Under the pieces are notes generated by a model. It saw nothing but the letters and a program-made list of their open reading frames with translations. It did no database searches and had not been told where the DNA came from. Shown in pieces: positions 43,006 through 54,906 of a stretch of 64,000 nucleotides of DNA; positions within the stretch are counted from its first letter, which is position 1; every line of letters starts with the position of its first letter. Source of the stretch: Linyphia triangularis. Taxonomy: Eukaryota > Arthropoda > Arachnida > Araneae > Linyphiidae. The translations under genes were made by a program, and so were the position numbers. Location: contig OZ021722.1 in NCBI GenBank assembly GCA_963978545.1, positions 5,770,001 through 5,834,000 on the forward strand, given 5' to 3'.

Positions 43006-43269
43006 AACATTGTCTTCTACACTAATCAATCCATCTTAATTTATCTTCACTCAGTGATAACACTGACGTTAACATGACAATATCGGTTCCAACAGAACAA
43101 ATTAAAAGTGTAGAGCATCGCAAAACTTTCAATTACACTTTTATGCTGAAATGGATTGGTGTCATTTATCGTTTTTATATTTTCGTCAATCATTTAGAAA
43201 AAATGGTTCATTTTCTTGCGACAGTTCTTCTACTATCATTTCCTTGTACGTGAAACAGAAGAGAGGAGA

Positions 43270-44300
43270 AAAACGGTGATGAGCAATGCTCAAGGGAAAA
43301 GACTCTGTTTTTAAGAAATTTATTTTTTAACTTATTTATGTCTTTATAACATTTTTCCTTTGGTGGAGATGTTCAGAACACCTTAAAAGGCATTACCTCA
43401 TAGACTAATAAAAATCGTTAGAGCCATTTGAAAAACATGATATTTTCAATGACAGCAACCTTAATTTTGATGAAAACCTTAATGGTAGGTCCCATGGCCA
43501 CTAGAGGTCGATGATATATCGATACGACGATATTTTTATCGATATTTTTAAAAAAAAATATCGATACTAAAAATATCGATACAAATTACAGATGTATCGA
43601 TATTTTCAAACATTTTTAGTTTTTTGATGATCGTTTTGTAGTTCCATGTGTTTTTTCGATTTTCTTTATTCCCTTTTCAAAAAACTTTAAAACTAAAGTT
43701 TGGAATTGGCTGAGAGACAGTTGAAAGGGCACCATAACCAAAAAGAAAACATAATGTAATTGAAAGATAAGGTCATTTATTAGTAGTCATGAACATAGCG
43801 CCGTTTCTGTTGCCAACGTGTGCTTGGAATTCGCATCTAATTTTAAATATTAAAAACATCTCTATGAGCAAAATATGCGTTAAGCTACTTTTCAAAATTT
43901 CTTCTTTCAAAATAAATGTGAATTTATGCATTGACATCCAAATGTATTTTATTTATTCTGATTGATAATATAATTTACTTATAAAAACAATTTTGGAATG
44001 AAATTTGTCCCGAAAAACTTCGTTTCTGTCTAAATTGAAAATCAAATAAAAAAATTAAAAAATCATGTATCGATATATCGATATTTTATCGATATTTTTT
44101 TCTATGCAACGATATAGTATCGATATTTTTTTTCTATGCAACGATATAGTATCGATATTTATTTTGATCGATATTTCCGACCTCTAATGGCCACCATCAA
44201 CCCATACACCAAATTTGAACTTCGAAGGTCAATTCTTTCGAGAGTTATACTGACTACGTACACATAGACAGAGATTTTTTTCATACCACTTTTTTCAAGT
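43270..44300 (+). repeat. Dispersed repeat family R4, copy split by a hAT element
   Basis: The left part (GAGCAATGCTCAAGG to GGTAGGTCCCATGGCCAC) and right part (ATGGCCACCATCAACCC to ATACTGACTACGTACAC) together align with 956-1284. The break is exactly the hAT insertion. Confidence 0.7.
43502..44186. mobile_element. hAT non-autonomous element with TATCGATA-rich ends
   Basis: The ends TAGAGGTCG and CGACCTCTA are inverted, with a perfect 8-bp duplication ATGGCCAC at 43494-43501 and 44187-44194. Both subterminal regions are packed with ATCGATA/TATCGAT motifs (43515-43605 and 44065-44175). A reversed R3 fragment lies in the middle (about 43795-44010). No transposase. Confidence 0.88.
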
Positions 44301-44306
44301 GAGAAA

Positions 44307-44341
<35 letters not shown>

Positions 44342-44633
44342 ATTACTTTAATTACTCTATGTAAACATATGGATAATTGAAAGTAAAAATTACACAACTA
44401 AAACGATATCTTAAACAATACGATACATATTCTGATAATCACATAACTCAACCCCGTAGTTCATCATTAGGCTGCAATGGATATGTTGTTTTTGCCCTGG
44501 AACGCAAGTAAGAATATGTTCTTTTTCTGCGCAGAACGTCGATTTTCAAACTTCAAATATATAGGAATGAGGCTGACATATTTAATAAATTCATAATTCA
44601 CTTTATAGTTTTTGATGAGTTGATTGTTTTTGC
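44301..44633. other. Spacer with long A run
   Basis: A ~32-base A run near 44310-44340, then AT-rich sequence. Nothing recognised. Confidence 0.5.
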
Positions 44634-44641
44634 ATGGCACC

Positions 44642-46804
44642 CAGCTCAGGATTTACGTATAAGCTAGACAAGCTGTAGCTTAGGGGCCCCCGACTTGCTT
44701 GGGGCCCCCAAAAAACTGTACGAGTGAGCAGTGGCCGATGTAAGTGGTGACGTCACGGTCGTCAAGTGAGGCTAAACAATCCGTTGCTATGCAAAGTTCT
44801 ATGCATTTTTAGACTCACTTTCATCGAGTAAATTTAGAATCGTGATTTAAATGAATACAGCAATATCTGATCTTTTAAAACCTCCTAATCGTACAAATTA
44901 GAACTTGTATTATGTAATGGTTACTTTTGGAACATTATTTTTTAATGTAATCGTTTGTTTATTTTGTATTTTAAATGGCTCTTCTGCTATCCTGTGCTTG
45001 GAAATTAAGTAAGAGACTCAATCTTGGATGATTTAAGAACTGCAGTATACTTTAGTTTATCTGTAGATTCCCATATTGATTAGCTCACTGTATTGTGAGG
45101 TAAGTTTCATCAGAGGATGGGCTCCCTATTAAAAGTTTTCTAACTTTCCTAGAGATGGGCAGCCACACAGGGGAAAGTATGGCTAAGATGGTGCACAACT
45201 ACCTTACAAATGAGTGCAAAATAGATTTTAGTAAGTGTCGAGGCCAGTCATATGATAATTCTGCCAATATATCTGGGGGACGTCAACAAGGGAATGCATG
45301 AAATAATATTGAAGATTAACAAGTATGTTATGTATAATCCATATGCTGGTCATTCCCTGAATCTTGTTGGTAGAGCAGCAGTTGGCTATTGTTTAGATGC
45401 AGTAAACTTTTTTTCAATTGTTCAAGAAATATATAATTTCTTTTCGTCATCTACATACAGATGGGCAGTAAGTACTCTTGTCATTCTTCAAAGATGATTC
45501 AAAAGTTCCAAAGTGTTTGTCAAAGACTACATGGAAGGCACATTCAATGGCCACAAGTGCAATACTTGGTAGTTATGATGGAATAATTTCTGAATTGCAT
45601 CAGCTGCATATTGATACAACAGCGAAAGGCGAAACAAAAAATCAAGCCATAAACATTTTGAATAAAATGGAGGAGTTTAAATTTATGGTGATGTTATATT
45701 TGCGGAGTTGCTGGCTGTATGAATTTCACAAGACTAGTCAATCACTGCAAGACCCCCAAGTTAGTCTAGATGTATGTAGGAAATTGCATGCTTCACTTTC
45801 GGATTTTGTTAAAGGTTCCAGGGATATGTTCGATCATTTTGAAGAAAAGCAAAGGAAAAATTGCCTAATGTTGATTACAAGAAAAGGAAAAGCAGATACA
45901 GAAGATGGTATATCATTGATGAAGATGATGCTTTAGAGAACCTTGAGCCAAGAGACAAGTTCAGAATCAAAACATATATACCTGTGATGGATGCATTAGA
46001 GTCAAGTTTGGCACAGAGGGCCTCAGTATACAATAATGCTGCAAAAAAGTTTTCATTCTTAACAAAATTAGAATCTACAGAAGAAGAGATTCGTGAAGGA
46101 GTTAGTGCGTTATGCCAAACATATACTAAAGATGTGGACATGAATCTTGTCGGAGAAGTCGAGCATTTTCATCAATATGTTAGACATAGTCACGCCTATG
46201 GTTCAACGAAACATGATAGTCTGACACATCAGGATCTGTATATAGTAATATTTAACGATCGAATAAAATAACCCTAATAAAGAAGCAATTTTGAGATTGT
46301 TTCTTAGGATGATGGCTGCAAATTGCTCTGGAGAAAGCTATTTTTCTCAACTGAAGAGGATAAGAAATGAATTTAGAACAACAATGACTCGAGATAAATT
46401 ATGTTCCCTCAGTCTCATGTGTATAGAAAGTGACAAACCACGCAGTTTATCATTTGATGATGTCATCAGTGACTTTGCTCTGGCAAAGGCAAGGAAGAAA
46501 ATATTTTAGTTTAATATAATTCCTTAATCCTTATAACATGTTTCAAGAGATTAGATATTAAACCTTTGTATATTGTGCCTTTTAAGAGAACTTTTGTTTC
46601 TTTTTACCAGAGTTTGCTTTTTTAAGTTTGTTATGAATAAAAATAATTTTAAGTTAAAGATTTATTATTTCACTATCTTCTTAATTGTATTTCAGTTTAA
46701 CCCTCTAGGTATCCGAAAATCATATTTGGCACTGACATACAATATCTGGAAGGGCCCCATATCTCAAATAGCTTAGGGCCTTATCAAGTCTAAATCAGGC
46801 CCTG
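44642..46804 (+). mobile_element. hAT transposon with broken ZMYM1-like transposase
   Basis: A 2163-bp element with a perfect 8-bp duplication ATGGCACC (44634-44641 and 46805-46812). The ends CAGCTCAGGATTTACGTAT and, in reverse complement, CAGGGCCTGATTTAGAC continue to GGGCCCC tracts. The interior encodes pieces of one hAT transposase on the plus strand. They are NPYAGHSLNLVGRAA (about 45252-45497), a second frame through 45936 (LRSCWLYEFHKTSQSL), a third from 45861 (SRYRRWYIIDEDDALENLEP), and the dimerisation end at 46291-46509 (CSGESYFSQLKRIRNEFRTT). The N-terminal half is missing and at least three frame changes exist, so it is inactive. Confidence 0.88.
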
Positions 46805-46812
46805 ATGGCACC

Positions 46813-48656
46813 TCCTCATATACCAAAAAGTTATTTGAAACCAACACTGAAGTTAGCACCTTTTGACTCTAAGCCGTCGATACAACAAAATTTAACAGGA
46901 CACAAAAACATATAAATAACACACGCCATACATTATTGCACATTAACATCAAAGATTTATTTTGGCACAATAAAATTACATTTATACAAAAGAGATCATA
47001 TTAATTAAAAAAATTTTGAAGCAAACTTAAAACATATAAAAGCTGTAGAAAGGAACTGCAATATTCATAACTATTCACATAGAAACTACAAAATCGACAG
47101 AGGCATTCGTTCCAATGATAAAGCTCCATATAAATTTGAATCAAGTATGTACATGTAAAACAAGCTCACGAAAAATATTTACATAACTCTGATGCAACTG
47201 TGTTTTTATCGCGTAATTTAACTTAAAATAATATTGGTTGTTTTTGTTGTCGTGTATATTTATATGTAACCTTAAAAATAATATTGGTACTTCATAAAGT
47301 TATTGCTTTAAAAAATTACACACACAAAATTTTATTTAACCAATTCACTGGTTTGTTATATCAACATTCTTTAAATAAAAATAAGTCATTTCGAATAAAT
47401 GTTTTGCTAATTATCATACTTGAAATTAAAATGTTATTAACACATCAAATAATAAAATTATTGAAGGCATATCAATATTTAAAGTAAATTACTGTCATTA
47501 TTAAATGGATACTTCATTGCACAAATTTTTATAAATTCAATATAAAAGTAGAAACAATGTATTAAAACAATAATACCAACAATAATCTCTAAGTGAAGTA
47601 AAAAAAAAATGTATTAAAACAATAAATGCAATTCAAATTTTTCTTTTAAAAAAAATAGTTGTATCCATTGCTAAAAATTAGTATTTTATTAATTATTACA
47701 CTTGAAATTGAGATGTTATTAACTTATCAACTAATAAAATTATTGCAGCAATATCATTATTTGACGTAAATTTATTTCACTGCACAAATTGTTTCTTATA
47801 AATTCAATACAAAAGTAAAAACAAATTCTGTTAAAATAATAGAATTTAAATCGTTAAGTGAAGTAAAAAATGTATATTAAAACAATAGTATTAGATTGAA
47901 AAATCCATAGAAATACTATTCAAATTTTTCTTTGAAAAAAGATTAGCTGTATCCATTGTTAACAATAAGTTTTTTGTTAAATATTATACTTGAAATTAAG
48001 GTGTTATTAACGTATCAACTAATAAAATTATTGAAGCTATATCATTATTTAAAGAAAATTACTTCATTGCACAAATTGTTTCTTAAAAATTCAATATAAA
48101 AGTAAAAAGAAATTGTATTAAAACAATAATTAAATGGCTAAGTGAAGTAAAAAATTTGTATTAAAACTCTAATATTAGATTAGAAAATACAACCCAAAAT
48201 TTCCTTTGAAAAAGGGGAATACATTGTTTATTAAACTGATTGCAATGAAAGAACTTCCTAAACTTACATTTTAGAAGAAAAAATCACTATGAAGAAAAAT
48301 TCTTAAATATATTAAAAAAAAAAAGTATCACAAATTTCAGCTTGAAATATGTTTCTTGAAAACACTTCAAAATGTAAAAATTATTGCTTTTATAAACACA
48401 ATTAAATCCTTTTTTTAAAAATTCAAGTTATACAAGGTTTTACAAAAACTTTTAGAAATGTAGAGACACCAGAGTAAAATTTCTTATATAATGACTTCAA
48501 CCTAATCTAATCATTAATTAATTTTTCCATAAAAAATATATTTTCAAACCTACATAATGTAAGCGTTAAATATTCAATTTATTTAACAGCACTTAAGTTT
48601 TACCAAATGAAAATGATGCGTTTTCTACTGACACTTTTTCAAAGACAAGTATTTTT
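46813..48656. other. Spacer with diverged tandem repeat
   Basis: Very AT-rich. The only structure is the ~290-bp tandem at 47400-48240. The 67-codon frames here are parts of that repeat. Confidence 0.5.
47400..48240. repeat. Diverged tandem repeat, ~290-bp unit, about 2.9 units
   Basis: Units start near 47404, 47690 and 47980. Each has ACTTGAAATTAAGGTGTTAT, CTAATAAAATTATTGAAG, TTCATTGCACAAATTG and AAGTGAAGTAAAAAAT in the same order. Confidence 0.75.
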
Positions 48657-49140
48657 TAAATCCTTTATATTAATTTCCATTTTGTGTGTTTGTATGTGGG
48701 TATGTATGTCGATGGCATGCAAATCTTCGGTGGCCTAATTAAACCACTTGTCGTCATCCAACAGTTCTGAAACTTGGCAGATAGACTCAATGTCGATGAC
48801 AATGCATTCTTTCAAATTTTGGGAGCTGTCACTGTTACTAAAAGGTTGCTTTTACGGAATACCAATAAACCAACTTGTTGTTATCCAATCACGCTGAAAT
48901 ATCATTTAAGCGATTGTTGAAGAAACTCTTTACAGTTGCCAAAATTTTTAAAAAAAAATGTAATAAATAAATAATATAGTTTTAGTAAGAATAAATAAAA
49001 GATATTTGGATATGAGTGCATAAATTCACATTCATTTTCAATTAATGCATTTTGAAAAGTAGTGTACCACCCACATATTTTGCTGGTAGAGATGTTTTTA
49101 ATATTTAAAATTAGATGCCAATACTTCAAGTTGGTTTAAT
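48657..49140 (+). repeat. Dispersed repeat family R3, copy 3
   Basis: Starts TAAATCCTTTATATTAATTT and carries GTATGTATGTCGATGGC, AACTTGGCAGATAGAC, CTTTTACGGAATACC and CATATTTTGCTGGTAGAG in family order. Confidence 0.7.
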
Positions 49141-50267
49141 GTAAGAGTTTGTTTAAGAGATGTGCCTGTATAGTATTTGTACAAAAAATTAATTATTCAC
49201 TTATTGAACTCAACGTTTCTAGAATATTACGGTTAAAATGAGTGACACGTAAATATCCTAAAATATAAAATACACAAACGATGACAGTACAAATATTTAT
49301 ATAAAGCTTTCTCTGGTCCATATACCAAAACACAATTCATTTTGTAGTGTATATACGTAACAATTATTTGGAATCAAATTCAATAACTTTAATTTCAAAA
49401 AATTGATTGAAATCTTCAATTCGCAATGTATCTAAATCAACTGGATATCGGATAGAATTTAATGATTTTAAATTGAATCCAAATTTGAAATATATCATTT
49501 CTTCAGAATTCAAATACTTGTAAATGTTAATTTATAATCTTGGACTCAAATTTGCATGTGTACAAAATCGCATTTGTCCCAAACTAAATCGAATCACAAT
49601 GAAGGCACTTCTATCTCATCAAGAAAACGTTCTTCAAACACTTCCCAAAGATTTTACAGAAAGAGGAATATTAAAATAGCTCCTTATATTTTCCGAGCAA
49701 AAAATGGAAGCGTTTACTTAAAAAGTATTTCACTCAAAACCATTACATTTATAAAATTCACCATATCCAAAAAATCCTCACCAACGTTGCACAAAAAGAA
49801 AAAAAGAAAAAAACAAGAATTTTCCTCCGATCAAAATTCTCTCTCTAAAGATTCTACTTCCGAAATTTTAAAAATAAAAATGCTTCCTAGTGTTAGAAAA
49901 CTAATTAACTTTTCCTACTTAATTACAATTCATGTTTGATCAACGATAGGACGCATTTTACATAATTTTTTTAATTTATAAATGGTTGTTATATGTCTTG
50001 TAACAAAAGTCCCCAAAGTGCTTATATATTCATTAGTTACTCGTAATAAAAGTCAGCCTGTGCTTACACTATCACTAAAGGTATTAAAAAACAGTATCCA
50101 GCAAAAAAGATTTCGGCCACAAAATAATTTTACTGCCATGAAAATCTGTTAAACAATTATATGTATTTAATAATTAAAGTTATTTAATAATTAAAGTGAT
50201 GGGTTTAAGTTTTGTGTACAATTGTAAATGTTAAAATTCAGTTTCAAAATTTTAAGGATTCGAACAG
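49141..50267. other. Spacer, nothing recognised
   Basis: AT-rich. A 127-codon plus frame (49556-49939) is Ser/Lys-rich and shows no motif or splice context, so it is not called. Confidence 0.45.
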
Positions 50268-50376
50268 CCCATATAGCACACATCCTCCCAGGGAGGTCCC
50301 TAGGAAGTCCCCAGGCATCTCCGGGACTCCGAATGACTTCCTAGGGACCTCCCTGGAAGGATGTGTGCTATATGGG
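50268..50376. mobile_element. 109-bp GC-rich perfect-hairpin element
   Basis: Arms 50268-50309 and 50335-50376 (42 bp each) pair with one mismatch, starting CCCATATAGCACACATCC. The arms contain CCAGGGAGGTCCCTAGG. The sharp composition contrast with its AT-rich surroundings and a 25-base loop suggest a tiny MITE. Confidence 0.8.
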
Positions 50377-50849
50377 GGATTCCATTAGGCCAAAGTTAAA
50401 GAATGTATAAACTAAAACTATTTCATCAATGGGAGTATTATGCCTTTCTCTTTTCCCATGGTTTATTTTGAATTCGTGAAAGTAGCTCAAAATCTTCCAT
50501 TTAAGGTATTTGTACTTGGGTACATATATTTACAATGGATTTGTACTTGAAGAGAACCGCGAGTTTCACAGCTTTTATACATTTGTACATAAAGTGTTCT
50601 TTAATAGACATGTCTTTGTGAATAATTGCGAATACCAAGAAAAATAAATAATATCCAGATGCCTATTTCGATAAATATCAATATATGAAACTTTGTAACT
50701 AATCAAACTTCCTGTCGAAATATTTATACAAAAAAAAAAAAATGATTTCTTTAAACCTTTCAACAGAAAAATATATCTATATGTTCCAGTACCTCGATTG
50801 AAAATTGTAGGAATGTGCAAACGGAAGATTTTGAATTATGTTCGTTAAG

Positions 50850-51243
50850 GAGAAGTCTTAGTAAGTATCATCTTGCTGTGTTACAATCTCCTAGCCCAGT
50901 GCATTTAGAAACTACTTTCTATAAAAACCTTGACATTTGGTGAGTAGGTACAAAAATGATCATTTAATGAAATAACAAAAACTAAAAATATGAAAATCGA
51001 GTCTAATATATTTCATTTTATAACTGAAAATTTAAAAAAAGCAAATGGTTATTGCTGATGATACCATTGCATAGGCATTGATGTCAGAATTTCAAATATA
51101 AAATATATTGAGTTTTTCTCATTTCATTAAGTGATCCTTTCCGAACCTACTCACAAAATTTCAAGGTTTTATACGAAGTAGTTAATGAATGAACTGGGTC
51201 AAAAGATTGTAACATAGCGTGTATAGAAAATGATACTTAATAG
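50850..51243. mobile_element. Long-TIR DNA element L1T, copy c (uninterrupted)
   Basis: The left arm (GCTGTGTTACAATCTCCTAG, CCCAGTGCATTTAGAAAC, GTGAGTAGGTACAAAAATG) is inverted at the right (AACCTACTCACAAAA, GATTGTAACATAGCGTGTAT). Arms are about 130 bases including gaps. It gives the empty-site reference for the insertions in copies a and b. Confidence 0.75.
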
Positions 51244-52294
51244 GAATTACTATTTATGTGGTAGCAATTTGTAAATTTTTTTTTTTTTAATAAAACTCTT
51301 GAACTTTCAAAAATTCTGGACACAACTCAAAAACTCAAATTTGCACATATTCACTCTTTTCTATCGCGGAAGCACAAAATAACAAATTATATACAAAATC
51401 TTAACAAAACCCAAGAAAAATAACAAAAACAGCAAAATATTTCTCAGCAGCTCATAAAAGTACGTTTACAAGGAAAGACTAGAAAAGGAAAAAATTCCAT
51501 TAGGAATTATTTTGCTTAACACTACTCACAGAAACGTATATTGGTAGGCCAAGAAGTAATACACTTTTTCCTTACTCCGAAAAAGGACCATTGAATGTTC
51601 TCACATTGATAACATACTGATATGGAATACAACAATGAATGATTTCGGCATGAAAACTCGGTTACAGTATTTGCACCTGCAAGTATTTCTGAGTACCTTC
51701 CAACCCATCCACTGAGCTGTTTATACATTGGTATCTATACATTCACGGCGAGTAACCACTTGATAGGATTGGGTAATTCCCACACTCTGGTTTGTCAGCA
51801 TTCTAAATCATGCCACCAGCATTAATGAAAAGAATGTTTATGTCACTTCTGCATATAATGTACTGTAGTTTAAAAATTATTTGGTATGGATCAAGTAGTT
51901 GATCAGAATTACCCGGAATCTTGCATTGTGGATGACACTAAAGCCATCGCTCGAGTACATGTTGTACTTAGCTGATGGACACAGAGTAGTTGACCACTTT
52001 AATGAGTTTTGTAGCATGCTGTACATTTGATGTGTTCGGGTTGCTGTTGCATCGAATACAAATTCAGGTGATGTAGGTAGTTAACCGAAACTTTTGTAAG
52101 CAGTACCCTAGCTTCGGACAGTAAGCGAAGCCGGATGAACTTGAACAAGAGTCTCTCGGTTGAAAAGGTATCGAGACAGATCATTGTTACCTATGCTTGC
52201 ACACTGGATTAAAAACCCCAACAATGCATGGTCAAGAGTCTCCGAACCGGTGCGGCATTCTGTACAACGTATGTCTAAACTACTTCTGCCATTG
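51244..52294. other. 3' flank of the tincar gene
   Basis: The 3' UTR should lie here on the minus strand. ATTAAA occurs at 51998-52003 (minus), about 290 bases past the stop, as a weak poly(A) candidate. Otherwise no feature. Confidence 0.4.
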
Positions 52295-52906
52295 TTACGT
52301 GTGCTGTACGCTGGATTCAGACTCCGCCGACGAGGCCAGTGAGTAGTTGGCCGAGTCCCTCCGCTGATGCGTTCTGACTGAAGCGTACTGCTGCGGACTG
52401 GAAGGAAAGTCCTGGTGGTCAGTGAAAGAAGTCAAACGGACACTAGTTGCGCGTTCGAAGGCTTCCACGTGCGAGCCCTCGCCGATTCTCTTCCTCTTCA
52501 ATGTAGTGGTAGGAGGTGCGACGGGAGGTGCCACGCCCCTCTGCAAAGACATGCTCTTCCAGGGGGGTTTCGCCAGAGATATCAGTTCCACGTTCTCCAT
52601 GCTGGAACACCGCTTGTTGCCCAGACTGGCGCTGGAATGAACGCCGCTGGAAGATTCGCTGGTTCCCTTTTCTGGCGAGGTGGAGGATTCGCTGATGGAA
52701 CCGGATCTAGGCGAGATGTCCTCTGTATCGCCCTTCGAGACACCTGAATCGGTCCTCCTGGAGACGTTCGACGTTTGGCGATGCACTGACACTGGTACTC
52801 GCAGGTGAGAGCTGGCATCTAAGGTGCCTTCTATTTTCGGGAATAATGATGGGACATTTTCGTAATCTCTTCTGAGGACCTCATAACCTTCCCGTGAGTG
52901 CAGCCT
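52295..52906 (-). CDS. tinc: tincar exon 4 (terminal)
   Basis: Encodes residues 572-774, beginning RLHSREGYEVLRRDYENVPS, then a Ser/Thr-rich disordered tail ending SSVQHT with TAA at 52295-52297. The acceptor ends GTTGTAG. Confidence 0.82.
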   Translation of the reverse strand, partial: RLHSREGYEVLRRDYENVPSLFPKIEGTLDASSHLRVPVSVHRQTSNVSRRTDSGVSKGDTEDISPRSGSISESSTSPEKGTSESSSGVHSSASLGNKRCSSMENVELISLAKPPWKSMSLQRGVAPPVAPPTTTLKRKRIGEGSHVEAFERATSVRLTSFTDHQDFPSSPQQYASVRTHQRRDSANYSLASSAESESSVQHT

Positions 52907-54813
52907 CTACAACGAAGTTAAAACTGAGTTAGTTTTATTAGCTGTGAGAAATGAAAAATGTACGAGAAATTGGAATGCGATTATTTCCACATTTAGTCCA
53001 AACAGATATTCTTGAACATTCTTATCCTTCTAATCGAAATCGTAACGAAACATCTATTGTGAAGTAGAAAAACGTGTAGCTGCCATTAAATTAAATATTG
53101 TTTACAATGTGTTTAAATTTTCTGCAATTAAATGTTAGTGCCATTTGCTTTTATAGAACATTGTGACATAATCAAAGTTGGTGCAACACAATAAAAAATA
53201 AATCATTTTACAAAATTGAAAAATGACTTACATCAACAATATTATTTCTGTACATTATTCCATTTGAGCTCAAATAAATTATTTACTGAATGCATACCTG
53301 ATCATGTCAAATGCGAAGAATACATTTATCTATCTATTTACAAAAAGAGAGAGGGAGGAAAAGAGTGAAAGAGATCAAAGGTCTACCTTGGAAAGCAATC
53401 CTTCCTCCACCTCTTCCCTCACGACGGCCATATCTCTGAGAGTGGCATAATCTCCATCGTCCGAATCAGACAACTCCTCGAACTTGACATTCTGCTTCTT
53501 GAATCTTCCAGTTGCCTTTGGCGACTTCTTGAGTGACCTGTTCCTCTTGGCCGAAGCAGTTGAACCGATGCTATCCTGGAAGATCACCTTCGGCCCAGCC
53601 GACTTCTTCTTATTCCATGTCCTCTCTGATTCTTTCGGTGGAGGTTTGGGTTTTAGCCAGTAGATTTCATCATCATCCGCAGGAGATATCTTTGGAACTG
53701 ACGCTGCCATGGACTTCTGGACCACGTTCAGGATGGCCTTTCTCGACTCTCGTTCTCTGACTTGGTAGGTTTGACCATGGTCGATGACCAAGAGGGGTGC
53801 CTCTTGAGACTTGAAGCCATTCATGTGGGATTGACCTCCTGGAGTGACGAACACCCACTTGTGCTTGACGGTCAGTATCAGCCATAATACAATCCACAAG
53901 AGCAAGTGGACAACAGTTCCAGTGATCCCTGCCAGTACTATTCCGTCCAGGCTTCCACAGTACACAAGCGTGTAGTCGTACATCAGAGGGGAAGCGCTCA
54001 GCGTTATGCACACCAGGAAAATGAAGGCTGAGAAATGGGGGGCGACCCCCCACAGTCTGCGAGAATCCTTCTTCCAACGAATCATGTGGCACTGCAAGCG
54101 ACTGTCGTTCCAGTCCTTGAACTTCTGGAGTCCGTAGTAGTACAGGACTGTCGAGGAGGCTGTCAATAGAAGTGTGTAGAGGAAAAATGCTAATACGGTG
54201 AACTTTAAGCTCAACAGAAGAGAGCTGAATCTCAGCAGGACATCCCTTGAGCCACAGACATGGACCTTGTACAGGATGGTGAATCCGGCGAAAGCCAGAA
54301 GCTGCTGCATAGCCGTCAGCAGCATGTAGCAGCTGAAGAGGAACCCGTAGCACTTGTTCGCGTTCCAGTAGACAGCTGGGTAGCGTATTGCGTAGACGAG
54401 CAGGGCTATGGCGTAGTTGATGAGTTCGGTCGAAATGACAGCTTGCTCTTCGACTTGGATTTCTGGTCGGAGGTATGGGCGAGGGGATTCGTCCATCTGT
54501 TGTCCCCACACTTCGGTGGAGTTCAGCGTTGAGATGAACCTCAAGCTCACCAGGCGGTCTTTGTGGGCTATCAAAAAATCAAGATCTGTTCTCCACACAG
54601 CTCCTGTAAAAGTTTAAAAGAAAATTAGTTTGCATAAAAGTCATTCATTTTTTTTTTTTATATACTGAGGTGTTTCACAACGAAAACAATGTAAATAATT
54701 TCATTTGAGATGGGGGTCTTAATAAAAAAAAAAGAAAAAAAAAAAGGAAGCTCATTGTTATTTTTTATCAATTGCATATCAAACAGCATGAAATCCGAAT
54801 GCTGGTCCTAATT

Positions 54814-54906
<93 letters not shown>

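Noticed and set aside
49556..49939. 127-codon plus-strand frame
   Set aside because: Lys/Ser-rich translation of AT-rich DNA, no motif, no splice context, no neighbour suggesting a gene.
52415..54532. Several long frames in other frames and on the opposite strand over tincar exons 3 and 4
   Set aside because: They mirror the GC-richer coding exons; the frame encoding tincar explains the region, and splice sites agree only with it.
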